DNA of 64,000 bases from PNAI01 sp035501735 (GCA_035501735.1 DATJVR010000055.1:1-64000); one strand, 5' to 3'; shown: positions 33,573-42,722, counted from the first letter of the stretch. The notes: generated from the letters alone by a model not told the origin. Program-made: numbers and translations.

Positions 33573-33680
33573 ATGCCCCATTTCTTCGGTTACATCCTGT
33601 GGGCCGGGGTGATCCTGATGCCGTTGTTCGTGCTGCTGACGCTGCTGCCGGTCTCGCCGATCCTGTTATCGTTCATCTAA
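33573..33680 (+). CDS. Possible 35-residue membrane peptide
   Basis: A short frame from ATG 33573 encodes one long hydrophobic helix, starting MPHFFGYILWAGVILMPLFV and ending in Phe-Ile, with almost no charged residue. It overlaps the antiporter stop on the other strand by 15 bp. No clear ribosome site precedes it. It could be a genuine single-pass small protein or an accidental frame; hydrophobic content alone is weak evidence. Confidence 0.3.
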   Translation: MPHFFGYILWAGVILMPLFVLLTLLPVSPILLSFI

Positions 33681-34994
33681 AAGTCCCAAGCCCTTTCCCA
33701 GCCACTTCGTGGTCGGCGCTTGAATCAGGATCGTCATCAGAATGGCGACGAACGTGACGGACGCGATGATGTCGGCGCCGGGCGCCTTCATGCCGAGCAA
33801 CAGTCCGGCCAGCGCGCCCGGAATGACGCCTGTCTCGCGCGTCCAGCACATGAACAGCATCTCTCTGACGCTCCATTGCGCGCGCCGGTCGGGCAACGCG
33901 CAGGTGAAAACCGTCAGCGGCCGCGCGACCAGCATCAAGACGATGACGACGATGATGCCGCCCCACAGGTACTGACCCATCAGACCGAAATCGACCTGGG
34001 CCCCCACCAGGATGAAAATGAACAGCCGCATGATGAATGCGGTGGTTGCGACATATTCGTCGAGTTTTCGTGCCTCGCCCGCTTCCATATGGAAGCCGTA
34101 GGATTCTTTGTTTCCGATCATGATGCCGAACACGAACACCGCCATGAAACCGCTGGCCTGCAAACCGTCGGCGGCGAAATACGCGCCGATGACCGCCACC
34201 AGTGTCACCACCGGGGCATAGTTAGCGAGGAAGCCCAATCGTTCATGCGCGATCAGCAGCGCGGCCAGGTATCCAAGCCCGACGCCGGCGACGAGGCCGA
34301 TGATCGATTGCTTGAGCAGCTCGAGGATCGATGACGTCAACGAGAATTCGCCCGTCCCCATCGCCACGCCCAGCACACCGAAGGTGATGATCGCGCCCAT
34401 GGCGTCGTTGAACGCCGACTCGCTCATCACCGTCTGCGCCACCCGGTCGCGAATTTTGATCTGACGGAAAATCGGCACGAGCGTCGCAGGGTCCGTCGAG
34501 GCGAGCACCGCCCCGAGCAGCAGCGCCACAATCCACGGCATGCCGAGCACGATATGCGCGGCAAGACCGGTCACGGCTGCGGTGATCAGCACGCCCACCG
34601 TCGCGATCACCACGATGGTGATCCAGACCTGTTTCAAAACGGAAAAACGCAACGACGCGCCGCCGTCGAACAGGATGTAGCTCGCCCCGAACAGCAAGAT
34701 GATCTGATTGAGCGCCGAATCCGCCTTGATGCTGATCAGCCCCAACATGTCCGGCCCGATCGCCATGCCGACGATCAAGAACAACGCGACATCCGGGATC
34801 TTGATTTTCTGCGCCACGAAACCAGTGAAGATTCCCACGGCCAGAATAAGCCCGCCGGAAAGCAACGTATGTTTGGCAATTTCGATTGCGGACGACGCTT
34901 CCAACCCTTGCCCCCAATTCCAGGAAAACGAAGACCGTCCGGCGACGTTTTCTATCAGCCCCAGCGCGCGGGATGCTGCCCGACACGCCATCAA
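33666..34994 (-). CDS. Cation:proton antiporter, CPA1/NhaP-type
   Basis: Inner-membrane sodium or potassium/proton exchanger of up to 442 residues with 12-13 hydrophobic segments. Typical features are the first conserved helices (AQKIKIPDVALFLIVGMAIGPD), ASTDPATLVPIFRQIKIRDRVAQ in the centre, the ion-binding SESAFNDAMGAI, and a late WTRETGVIPGALAGLLLGMK. No C-terminal RCK/TrkA_C domain is present. The first roughly 35 residues look non-homologous, and a start nearer residue 31 (TTG) is possible. Ion specificity cannot be read from the sequence. Confidence 0.88.
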   Translation of the reverse strand: MMACRAASRALGLIENVAGRSSFSWNWGQGLEASSAIEIAKHTLLSGGLILAVGIFTGFVAQKIKIPDVALFLIVGMAIGPDMLGLISIKADSALNQIILLFGASYILFDGGASLRFSVLKQVWITIVVIATVGVLITAAVTGLAAHIVLGMPWIVALLLGAVLASTDPATLVPIFRQIKIRDRVAQTVMSESAFNDAMGAIITFGVLGVAMGTGEFSLTSSILELLKQSIIGLVAGVGLGYLAALLIAHERLGFLANYAPVVTLVAVIGAYFAADGLQASGFMAVFVFGIMIGNKESYGFHMEAGEARKLDEYVATTAFIMRLFIFILVGAQVDFGLMGQYLWGGIIVVIVLMLVARPLTVFTCALPDRRAQWSVREMLFMCWTRETGVIPGALAGLLLGMKAPGADIIASVTFVAILMTILIQAPTTKWLGKGLGLLDER

Positions 34995-35206
34995 ATAACA
35001 AGATGACCCGCGGCCCAGAAGGCTGCGCGGTTATTCTCGCAGCCCGCCGCCGCCTCGCCTTCCTTTTCCTTTTAAAATCGCTCAATAGAACGCATCGAAT
35101 TTTATCGATTTTGCTGAAGCTCATTAGGGCTTCCGCTTAGGCGGAAATTTAGATCGCACGGCTATGATGAACACCAATAGCGCGTCGGTAAGACGCCGGT
35201 TGCGGG
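34995..35206. promoter_or_regulatory. Divergent intergenic region with a small hairpin
   Basis: This 212-bp gap between the antiporter (-) and the DUF2865 gene (+) must hold both promoters. It has an AT-rich stretch around 35060-35125 and a perfect hairpin TTCCGC-TTAG-GCGGAA at 35131-35146. No recognised operator motif was found. Confidence 0.35.
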
Positions 35207-35914
35207 ATGCGTTGGCTGATGTTTGGTTGTCCGCTGTTTGTCGTTCGCCGTGCCCTTCGGGCTTTTCTCTCGGCATTTCTATTGACGACATTCTCCGCCG
35301 CACCCGCTTTCTCCCAAGCCTTCGAAGCAGCGCCGCTCTCGCTATCGGCTCCCGTAATGCTGGCGAAACCAGCCACGGAAAGCGGCGATCTCTACACGAC
35401 CTATTGCGTCAGGCTGTGCGACGGCCGCTATTTCCCGCTGCAACGCAATGCCGCAATGTCGCCGGCCGAGCAATGCCGGTCGTTTTGTCCGATGGCCAAG
35501 ACCAAGATTCTCTCAGGCAATAAGATCAACTCCGCCGTTTCGTCCGACGGCAGCCGCTACGCCGACCTCCCGACCGCACTGCTGTATCGCACGCGCATCA
35601 TCGAGAAGTGCACCTGCAACGGTCGCGATGCATTTGGCGTGGCGCGCATGGATGCCGCCGCCGATCCGACCCTGCGCGCCGGCGACATCGTCGTCACCCC
35701 GGGTGGCTTCACGGCATTCTCCGGCACGCGATCGAAGCGCGCCTCCGGCTTGATCCCCATCAGCCAATATCCCGGCCTGGCCAACGAGACGCGGCAGAAG
35801 CTCTCACAGACCAAGGTGATGCCAACACGTCAGCCTGTGGTGCGGTCCCCGGCCATCGCGAGCGACGACAATCTGACGCGGCACGACAATCGTCGCGCTC
35901 AACTTTTCAGATAG
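35207..35914 (+). CDS. DUF2865-type secreted protein
   Basis: A 235-residue protein with a signal peptide (ALRAFLSAFLLTTFSAAPAFSQ) and the cysteine-containing core typical of DUF2865: TTYCVRLCDGRYFPLQ, EQCRSFCPMAKTKI, and IIEKCTCNG. The pattern of six Cys suggests disulfides in the periplasm. A basic, disordered C-terminus follows. The family is common in Bradyrhizobium-like bacteria and has no known function. Its end overlaps the FAD oxidoreductase stop on the other strand by 16 bp. Confidence 0.85.
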   Translation: MRWLMFGCPLFVVRRALRAFLSAFLLTTFSAAPAFSQAFEAAPLSLSAPVMLAKPATESGDLYTTYCVRLCDGRYFPLQRNAAMSPAEQCRSFCPMAKTKILSGNKINSAVSSDGSRYADLPTALLYRTRIIEKCTCNGRDAFGVARMDAAADPTLRAGDIVVTPGGFTAFSGTRSKRASGLIPISQYPGLANETRQKLSQTKVMPTRQPVVRSPAIASDDNLTRHDNRRAQLFR

Positions 35915-36993
35915 CTGACAACGTCCACGGCAATCGACAGCGCCGAGGTCAATCCGGGCGATTCAATCCCGAACAGCGCCACCAGTCCGGGCAGGCCGTG
36001 CTGCTCGGGCCCTTCGATCATGAAATCCGCCGCGGGCTCCCCCGGACCGGTCAGCTTCGGCCTGATGCCCGCGTAGTCGGGCACGAGCGTGCCGTCGGGA
36101 AGACCGGGCCAGTACGTACGGATGCGCGAGTAGAAAGAATCCGCGCGGCCAGGGTCGACATTGTAATTTTCAACCGCGATCCATTCGACATCCGGCCCGA
36201 ACCGCATTCGCCCGGCGAGATCGAGCGTGACGTGCGTGCCGAGTCCGCCGTCCACCGGCGTCGGATAGATCAGCCGCGAGAAAACCGGGCGCCCGGAATA
36301 TCCGAAATAATTGCCCTTGGCGAGCACGAGCCGCGGCACGCGTGCGGAGGGATAACCGTCCGTGCATTTTGCCAGTTCCTGCGCACCGAGACCCGCGGCG
36401 TTGACGACCGCATCGACTTCGAACACACCCGGCTCATTGCCGCCGATGCGAACATGCCACCTGTCCGATTGGGGAGTAAGGTGCTCGACCTGCGTTTCAA
36501 ATGCGATCATCCCGCCGCGGTCCTCGATATCGCCGCGCATCGCCAGCATGAAGGCATGCCCATCGATGATTCCGCTCTCGCGCGAATGCAGCGCGCCGAT
36601 GCAGGAAACCTCCGGTTCGAGTGCGCGCGCCGCATTGCCGCCGAGCATTTCGAGGCCTTCGACGCCATTGGCGCGGCCCTGTGCATGGATCGCATCAACC
36701 TTGGCGGCCTCCGCCGCGTTGGTCGCGACGATCAGCTTGCCGCACTTGCGGTGCGCGATGCCATGCGACGCACAATAAGCGTAGAGCATGCGCCGCCCGC
36801 GCGTGCAATGCAGCGCGCGCAGCGAGCCCGTGGGGTAGTACAGGCCGGCATGAATCACTTCGCTGTTGCGGGATGAAATGCCGGTCCCGATTCCGGATGC
36901 GGCCTCGACGATGATGACATCGTGCCCGGCAAGCGTCGCCTGCCGCGCAACCGCAAGACCGATCATCCCGGCTCCGATCACGAGGATTTGCAC
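35899..36993 (-). CDS. NAD(P)/FAD-dependent oxidoreductase (DAO family, LhgO-like)
   Basis: FAD enzyme of 364 residues in the D-amino-acid-oxidase/glycerol-3-phosphate dehydrogenase fold. The dinucleotide motif is VIGAGMIGLAVARQATLAGHD at the N-terminus, followed by EAASGIGTGISSRNSEVIHAG. Mid-protein VVNAAGLGAQELA is the second FAD contact, and the C-terminal FGIESPGLTSALSIA contacts the flavin. The EVIHAGLYYP block matches L-2-hydroxyglutarate oxidases, but substrate identity is not certain. Divergent from the LTXXQ gene. Confidence 0.88.
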   Translation of the reverse strand: MQILVIGAGMIGLAVARQATLAGHDVIIVEAASGIGTGISSRNSEVIHAGLYYPTGSLRALHCTRGRRMLYAYCASHGIAHRKCGKLIVATNAAEAAKVDAIHAQGRANGVEGLEMLGGNAARALEPEVSCIGALHSRESGIIDGHAFMLAMRGDIEDRGGMIAFETQVEHLTPQSDRWHVRIGGNEPGVFEVDAVVNAAGLGAQELAKCTDGYPSARVPRLVLAKGNYFGYSGRPVFSRLIYPTPVDGGLGTHVTLDLAGRMRFGPDVEWIAVENYNVDPGRADSFYSRIRTYWPGLPDGTLVPDYAGIRPKLTGPGEPAADFMIEGPEQHGLPGLVALFGIESPGLTSALSIAVDVVSYLKS

Positions 36994-37160
36994 GTCGCGC
37001 TCTTCCTATCCTTCGGTCTATTTCACACTATGGATGAGGGAAGCTGATCGCGCGATCGACCTCAAAAAGCGCAACACCTGCGGACGCTTCGAACCATACA
37101 TTTCGAATTGTTAATCCGCCACGGCCGGCGCGAATGAATGGCCGATGAACGCAGGCGACG

Positions 37161-37214
37161 CAAATCGAACGCAATCGGTTTGATATATGACAAATCGAAC
37201 GTGATCGGTTCGGT
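37161..37214. promoter_or_regulatory. Tandem operator-like repeats upstream of the LTXXQ gene
   Basis: Two 20-bp copies, starting CAAATCGAACG at 37161 and 37191, lie exactly 30 bp apart with 2 mismatches. Each is an imperfect inverted repeat of the form AATCGAAC-N7-GTTYGRTW. They end about 65 bp before the ATG of the gene at 37278. The spacing, close to three helical turns, is what a cooperatively bound dimeric regulator would need. The regulator is not identifiable. Confidence 0.5.
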
Positions 37215-37277
37215 TTAGGGAAGAAACAAATCGACCGCCCGTGCGTTGTAAACCGGGCCGCCGCAGGAACTTCGAAC

Positions 37278-39095
37278 ATGAGCACCATCGGATATCGCAT
37301 AGCAGCATGCGCACTTAGCCTCGCTCTGATGGCGGGTACAAGTATCGGCGCATCCGCTCAAGCACCCAACAACAAGCAACCCGCTGCCAAGCCCGCCGCC
37401 CCGGCTCCGGCGCCGCATCCGGCGCCCGCCGCACGACCGGCCCCAGCGCCAGTCGCACGTCCGGCAGCACCGGTTGTCCATGCCCCTCCGCCGGCTGCGC
37501 GTATCGCCCCGGCTCCGCACCCGGTCGTGCGGGCCCCATCGGCGCCGGTCGTTCACGCCCCGCCGGTCGTCCATACCCCGCCGTCAGTCGCTCACACCCC
37601 GCCGGCAGCTCACGCGCCGCCTCCAAGCGCGTTCCGCCCCCAGGTCACGCCAACCTCTCCACCTGCGGCACTGCGCCAGCAGCCCACGAACACACCGTCC
37701 TCCGCCCCAGTGACAACGTTCCGACGACACACGCCGGGACCGGGTCCCAATGCGCCGACCGCAGCCCCCTCGCAGGCCAATACACCGACAATCCAGCAAA
37801 ATACGACACCGCGCACTTTCGCGTCGCCGACCCAGCAGGGAGGTCAAGCGTTGACGCGGCATCCCGGATTCACCGGCTCCACGACTGGCGCAACCGGCAA
37901 CGTCCAATCCGGAGCGAATGCCAACGCCACGGCAGCCCCGAACGCGCGTACGAACGCTCAAGGATTCCGTTTCAACGGTCGTGAATTCCGTGGCGCACCG
38001 CCCGGATTCCGCGCCACCAACAATCCCAATCCCGCCCGCGCCCTGCGCAATCAGACGTTCGCTAATCCAGCCGCGACGGGCGGCAGGAACTCGCTTGCGA
38101 ATACGACATTCCGCGGCCGCTTCGCCGCGGCGCGCGCTGGCGCACGGGATCCGCGCTGGCGCGAGCATCACCACTTCTGGCACGGTCGCGTGATCGGCTG
38201 GTACGGCCCGACCTTCTGGCCGTACGCATACTATGACATGTTCGATTACGCGTTCTGGCCGTATGCCTATGATACGTTCTGGCCCTACGCCTACGACGAT
38301 CTCTACGGCGGCATCTTCGGACCTTACGCTTATGGCTACGACCAGGGTCCACCGCCGCCCGTCGCGGAAGCCCCGCCGGCCGATGGAGTCACAACCGGAA
38401 GCGTGGCCGATCGCGAAGCCCAGGTCTGCTCCGAACAAGCTTCCGTGCTGACCAATTGGCCGATCCAGCACATCGCCGAAACCGTGCAGCCAGACGCGCA
38501 GCAAAAAGCTGCCCTGGACCGCCTCGGAACGGCAACCAATCGTGCGGTTCAAATACTTCAGGCCGCCTGCCCGACTGAGTTGCCGAGCACGCCGACCGGA
38601 CGTCTCGCCGTCCTTCAGACACGGCTCAACGCCATGCTGCGAGCCGTGGACACGATCGCGCCGGCGCTCAAATCGTTCTACGAATCGCTGACCGAAGAAC
38701 AACGCGCTCGCTTCGACTCGCTCGGCCAGCAGCAGGAAAAGGAAGAGGCCGCCAACGAGGACAGCAAGGATCTGGCGCAAGCCTGCGGCGAACAAAACGC
38801 CGGCCTGGTCCTGCCGATCGATCGCATCCAGCAGGAGGTTCATCCTGAAGGCCGCCAGCAGGAGGCGCTCGACAATCTGTCCAACGCCTCCGCGCGTGCA
38901 GCTGAAATACTGAAGTCCAACTGCCCGACCGAAGCGGCGCTCTCCGCGGTGGGTCGCATCGATGCGATGCGGCAACGGCTTTCCACCATGCTCGACGCAG
39001 TGAACACCGTTCGGCCAGCGCTCGATGCGTTCTACGGCTCGCTCTCGTATGAGCAGCGCGCGCGCTTCAATGTCATCGGCGCACAGGAAGGCTGA
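37278..39095 (+). CDS. Envelope protein with Pro/Ala-rich region and two LTXXQ-type domains
   Basis: A 605-residue exported protein. After a signal peptide (IAACALSLALMAGTSIGASA) comes a disordered Pro/Ala/His-rich region to about residue 200, an Asn/Thr-rich region, then an aromatic repeat block in which WPYAY or a variant occurs at least four times around residues 312-355. Two homologous helical domains follow, each with a Cys near the start (VCSEQ, ACGEQ), a second Cys before PTE, and a final LTEEQRARF or LSYEQRARF, the LTXXQ motif of Spy/CpxP chaperones. It is likely an envelope stress or surface protein. A hairpin separates it from convergent pckA. Confidence 0.8.
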   Translation: MSTIGYRIAACALSLALMAGTSIGASAQAPNNKQPAAKPAAPAPAPHPAPAARPAPAPVARPAAPVVHAPPPAARIAPAPHPVVRAPSAPVVHAPPVVHTPPSVAHTPPAAHAPPPSAFRPQVTPTSPPAALRQQPTNTPSSAPVTTFRRHTPGPGPNAPTAAPSQANTPTIQQNTTPRTFASPTQQGGQALTRHPGFTGSTTGATGNVQSGANANATAAPNARTNAQGFRFNGREFRGAPPGFRATNNPNPARALRNQTFANPAATGGRNSLANTTFRGRFAAARAGARDPRWREHHHFWHGRVIGWYGPTFWPYAYYDMFDYAFWPYAYDTFWPYAYDDLYGGIFGPYAYGYDQGPPPPVAEAPPADGVTTGSVADREAQVCSEQASVLTNWPIQHIAETVQPDAQQKAALDRLGTATNRAVQILQAACPTELPSTPTGRLAVLQTRLNAMLRAVDTIAPALKSFYESLTEEQRARFDSLGQQQEKEEAANEDSKDLAQACGEQNAGLVLPIDRIQQEVHPEGRQQEALDNLSNASARAAEILKSNCPTEAALSAVGRIDAMRQRLSTMLDAVNTVRPALDAFYGSLSYEQRARFNVIGAQEG

Positions 39096-39117
39096 TACGC
39101 CGCCCCCTGCAAAGCAA

Positions 39118-39144
39118 AAGGGGCGGCCCTATCGACCGCCCCTT
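39118..39144. terminator. Bidirectional terminator between the LTXXQ gene and pckA
   Basis: A 9-bp perfect stem, AAGGGGCGG at 39118-39126 and CCGCCCCTT at 39136-39144, with a 9-base loop. It lies between the stops of two convergent genes. On the minus strand the stem is followed by TTTTG, so it should work best for pckA; on the plus strand the T-run is weaker. Confidence 0.75.
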
Positions 39145-39168
39145 GTCGTTCGACATTAGTGCCGTTCT

Positions 39169-40782
39169 TCATTCCGCCGCGATGCGCACCTCGGGCGCGG
39201 CTGCGCGCACGTCGGCATCGACGTGCTGCTCATACTTGACGAAGTTCTCCTGGAACATGCGCACGAGCTTGCGCGCCGTCTGATCGAACTCGGCTTTGTC
39301 CTTCCAGGTCTTCATCGGATAGAGCAGGTGCGGCTCGATGCCCGGCACCGAAGTCGGCACCGCGAAGCCAAAGTACGGATCGGTTCGGTAGCTGGCATTG
39401 CGCAGGCTTCCATCGAGCGCGCCGGTGACGAGCGCCCGCGTCGCCTTGATCGGCATGCGCCGGCCGACGCCGTAGATGCCGCCGGTCCATCCTGAATTGA
39501 CCAGCCAGCAATCGACCTTGTGCTTGGAAATATAGTCGCGCAGCAACGCGCCGTATTCCGATGGAGGTCGCGGCAGGAACGGCGCGCCGAAGCAGGTGGA
39601 GAACTCGGGCTCGACGCCGACCAGGCCTTTCTCGGTGCCCGCCACTTTCGCGGTGTAGCCGGAGAGGAAGTGGTACATGGCCTGTGCCGGGGTCAGCTTG
39701 GCGATCGGCGGCATGACGCCGAAAGCGTCGGCGGTCAGCATGATGATGTTCTTGGGGTGGCCGGCGCGCCCGCTGCGCGAGGCATTCGGAATGAAATCAA
39801 GCGGATAGGCCGAACGGGTATTCTCGGTCTTGGAATCGTCGTTGTAGTCGGGAATGCGCGTGACCGGGTCGAACACGACGTTTTCAAGCACCGCGCCGAA
39901 GCGATTCGTGGCGGAATAGATTTCCGGCTCGGCCTCGGCGGAAAGCTTGATGCATTTGGCGTAGCAGCCGCCCTCGAAGTTGAACGTGCCGTCCGGCCCC
40001 CAGCCGTGCTCGTCGTCGCCGATCAGAATGCGGTTGGGATCGGCCGATAGCGTGGTCTTGCCCGTGCCCGACAGCCCGAAGAACAGCGCCACGTCGCCGT
40101 CCTTGCCGACGTTGGCCGAGCAATGCATCGGCATCACGCCCTGCGCCGGCAGGTAGAAGTTGAGCGTGGTGAAGACGGACTTCTTCATCTCGCCCGCATA
40201 CGACGAATTTCCGATCAGGATGATCTTGCGTGTGAAGTCGATGGCTATGACCGTATCGGTGCGCACGCCGTGGCGCTTCGGGTCGGCCTTGAACGAAGGC
40301 AAATCGACGATCGTGAGCTCCGGCACGAATTGCTCGAGTTCGGCGGTGCTCGGCCGGATCAGCAACTGGCGGATGAACAGCGAATGCCAGGCAAGTTCCG
40401 TGTATACTCTGGTCTTGATCCGGTATTTCGCATTCGCGCCGCCGTAGAGATCCTGTGCGTAGAGATTCTTGCCGCGCGCGTGCGCGATGAAATCCTGATA
40501 GAGCAGCTCGAATTGTTCCGGTGTGATCTTGCGGTTGCCCTCCCACCACATGGATTTTTCGGTGAGCGCGTCACAGACCGTGAACTTGTCCTTGGGGCTT
40601 CTGCCGGTGTGGACACCGGTTTCGGCGCAGAGCGCACCGCCCTGCACGATTGTGGCTTCGCCGTTTCGGATGGCGTGCTCGTAGAGCGCCGGCGCCGAGA
40701 GGTTCCAGTTGATGCTGGCTAGATCCTTGAAGCCGAATTTGTCAGCACCATAGGTGCTGTTGCGCAGACCCGCTTCCTTCAC
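39169..40782 (-). CDS. pckA: Phosphoenolpyruvate carboxykinase (ATP)
   Basis: Converts oxaloacetate and ATP to phosphoenolpyruvate, the first committed step of gluconeogenesis. I place the start at GTG 40782 because GGAGG lies 7 bases upstream and the product is then 537 residues, the usual length; a longer frame adds 22 unlikely residues. Signatures include LCAETGVHTGRSPKDKF, the P-loop GLSGTGKTTLS, and the metal-binding IGDDEHGWGPDGTFNFEGGC. In rhizobia pckA lies beside chvI/chvG and is linked to their regulation, as here with one gene between. Confidence 0.96.
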   Translation of the reverse strand: MKEAGLRNSTYGADKFGFKDLASINWNLSAPALYEHAIRNGEATIVQGGALCAETGVHTGRSPKDKFTVCDALTEKSMWWEGNRKITPEQFELLYQDFIAHARGKNLYAQDLYGGANAKYRIKTRVYTELAWHSLFIRQLLIRPSTAELEQFVPELTIVDLPSFKADPKRHGVRTDTVIAIDFTRKIILIGNSSYAGEMKKSVFTTLNFYLPAQGVMPMHCSANVGKDGDVALFFGLSGTGKTTLSADPNRILIGDDEHGWGPDGTFNFEGGCYAKCIKLSAEAEPEIYSATNRFGAVLENVVFDPVTRIPDYNDDSKTENTRSAYPLDFIPNASRSGRAGHPKNIIMLTADAFGVMPPIAKLTPAQAMYHFLSGYTAKVAGTEKGLVGVEPEFSTCFGAPFLPRPPSEYGALLRDYISKHKVDCWLVNSGWTGGIYGVGRRMPIKATRALVTGALDGSLRNASYRTDPYFGFAVPTSVPGIEPHLLYPMKTWKDKAEFDQTARKLVRMFQENFVKYEQHVDADVRAAAPEVRIAAE

Positions 40783-41081
40783 CGCAGTCCTCCCTGCACG
40801 ATCCCGATCATTGACGCAGCCGGAACCGCTCCTTGTGAGCCGCCTCACAGCGGCTTTTCACTGTAATATACTCCCAAACCCGTCAGCGGGCGACCTATAA
40901 TCGTGATCGCGGCGACTGCCAAGAGCCAGCCGTAAAAAGCGCAGCAGGTGCGTAAAATTGCCGGCTTGAAGCCGATGATAAGGTTAATGCTGCGCCGCTC
41001 CTTGATGTACTACACATCAAAGGCAACGAGCGAGCCCGTGAGTCCGGCAGACATGTCAGGCTGTTTCAGCGCGGATTCCGA
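40783..41081. promoter_or_regulatory. pckA upstream region
   Basis: This 299-bp region lies upstream of pckA and downstream of the HugZ-like gene, both on the minus strand. It contains an inverted repeat TTGATGT-N5-ACATCAA at 41002-41020 and a GCCGC...GCGGC-type hairpin near 40840-40855. No small reading frame in it is convincing. Confidence 0.4.
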
Positions 41082-41804
41082 TTAGGCCGCACGCGCCTTT
41101 TGCGCGAGTTCCACCAGCGTGCGCCGCAGCCCTTGTGGCTCACTGATACGCTGCGGAAACGGTAGCCGCAGGCCCACGCGTTCCCACTGCAGGTCGAGCC
41201 CTTCGGGATCGCAGCCCACGCAGCGCCAGTCGCCTTCCGGCGCACCGAGCAGCTTCGTGGCATAGAGCCGGCAGGTGTCGGCATGATCCTGGTTCATATG
41301 GGCGATGATTTCGGGCTCCGCCGACAGCAGTGCCTGGGCGCCGGAAAGATCAATGAGCAGGTCAGCCGGCCTTAAATCGACGATCCGTCCAAATCCGGCG
41401 ACAAGATGCGCGCCCTTGAGTTTGATCTCGTAGAACGCGAAGTCGCCGAAACCGGCGAAAGCCTCGGCCTCCGGCTGGCGTGCGAGATAGCGGCGGCGCG
41501 CGTCCGCGTCCTCGGTCACCGCTGCAGTCCCCATCAGCATGACCCGCGCGCCTTCCAATGGATCGCCTGCTTTGCGTTCATCGAGCATGAGCGAGACCCG
41601 CGGGTCGGCGAGTATATTCTTGGTGTGGACGGCGAGCCGCGAGATCAACAATAGCGGAGCGCCGTAGGCTGCAGTGGCCACGTTGACCAGCGAGCAATAG
41701 GGGTCGCCCGTCCCCGCCATCAACGTCGCGAGCGCCCCGCTGCGGCTTTCGCGCAAGAGTTTCTTGGCCGCGGTTTTGGGGTCGAAATCGGGGATCGGCT
41801 GCAT
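41082..41804 (-). CDS. HugZ-like haem-utilisation family protein
   Basis: A 240-residue protein with an N-terminal pyridoxamine 5'-phosphate oxidase-like split barrel (KLLRESRSGALATLMAGTGD, ISRLAVHTKNILADPRVSLM) and a C-terminal DUF2470 domain (EPEIIAHMNQDHADTCRLYA, CDPEGLDLQW). That combination is found in HugZ-type proteins that bind and may degrade haem. No iron-uptake genes are nearby, so the role is not settled. It reads toward pckA, 299 bp away. Confidence 0.88.
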   Translation of the reverse strand: MQPIPDFDPKTAAKKLLRESRSGALATLMAGTGDPYCSLVNVATAAYGAPLLLISRLAVHTKNILADPRVSLMLDERKAGDPLEGARVMLMGTAAVTEDADARRRYLARQPEAEAFAGFGDFAFYEIKLKGAHLVAGFGRIVDLRPADLLIDLSGAQALLSAEPEIIAHMNQDHADTCRLYATKLLGAPEGDWRCVGCDPEGLDLQWERVGLRLPFPQRISEPQGLRRTLVELAQKARAA

Positions 41805-42009
41805 GGGTTAACTCCAGCCGTTTTGCCGGCAATTCGCAAGCGCGCTTGCACTCGGCCCAGGAATCGCCACATGGACGGCAGGGGGGCTAGGCCCTATGAT
41901 CGACAACGAGTTGACAAGTCACGCATTTGCCGGAGGGCCGTCACATTTCGGCCCCGCTTTGCAGGCTTCAAATTCACCGGATTGAACCGTCACAGCGGAC
42001 TTTAGGCAC

Positions 42010-42708
42010 ATGCCGACCATCGCTCTCGTCGACGACGATCGCAATATCCTCACATCGGTGTCCATCGCGCTTGAGGCGGAAGGCTACCGCATCATGACCT
42101 ACACTGACGGCGCCTCCGCGCTGGAAGGTTTTAAAACCTCGCCGCCGGACCTCGCGATCCTGGACATTAAGATGCCGCGCATGGACGGCATGGAGCTGCT
42201 GCGGCGGCTGCGTCAGAAGACCGATGTTCCGGTGATTTTCCTCACCTCCAAGGATGAGGAGATCGACGAATTGTTCGGGCTCAAGATGGGCGCCGACGAT
42301 TTCATCCGCAAACCGTTCTCGCAGCGCCTGCTGGTCGAACGGGTCAAATCCGTGCTTCGGCGAACCACGCCCAAGGACGCCGCCGCCCCGAAAGAAGCCG
42401 ACGCCAAAGCCATCGAGCGCGGACCTTTGCGCATGGATCCCGAACGCCACACCTGCACCTGGAAAGGCGAGCCGGTGACGCTCACGGTCACCGAGTTTTT
42501 GATCCTGCAGGCGCTCGCCGCCCGCGCCGGTGTGGTCAAAAGCCGCAACGCGCTGATGGATGCGGCCTACGACGATCAGGTTTATGTCGACGACCGCACC
42601 ATCGACAGCCACATCAAGCGGCTACGCAAGAAATTCAAGGCGGTCGACGACGATTTTGACATGATCGAGACGCTGTACGGCGTCGGTTATCGTTTCAAGG
42701 AACTGTGA
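42010..42708 (+). CDS. chvI: Response regulator ChvI
   Basis: OmpR/PhoB-class response regulator of 232 residues. The receiver has the acidic pocket VDDDRN, phospho-acceptor Asp52 in LAILDIKMPRMDG, and Lys101 in DDFIRKPF. The C-terminal winged helix includes LTVTEFLILQALAARAG and IDSHIKRLRKKFK. In rhizobia ChvI, with ChvG, controls envelope, exopolysaccharide and acid-response genes and is usually essential or host-interaction related. The cognate kinase follows 57 bp downstream. Confidence 0.93.
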   Translation: MPTIALVDDDRNILTSVSIALEAEGYRIMTYTDGASALEGFKTSPPDLAILDIKMPRMDGMELLRRLRQKTDVPVIFLTSKDEEIDELFGLKMGADDFIRKPFSQRLLVERVKSVLRRTTPKDAAAPKEADAKAIERGPLRMDPERHTCTWKGEPVTLTVTEFLILQALAARAGVVKSRNALMDAAYDDQVYVDDRTIDSHIKRLRKKFKAVDDDFDMIETLYGVGYRFKEL

Positions 42709-42722
42709 CGAAGCCGGTTATT

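Noticed and set aside
37584..38975. A 463-codon open frame on the minus strand
   Set aside because: Antisense to the LTXXQ gene, with Arg/Gly-rich low-complexity translation.
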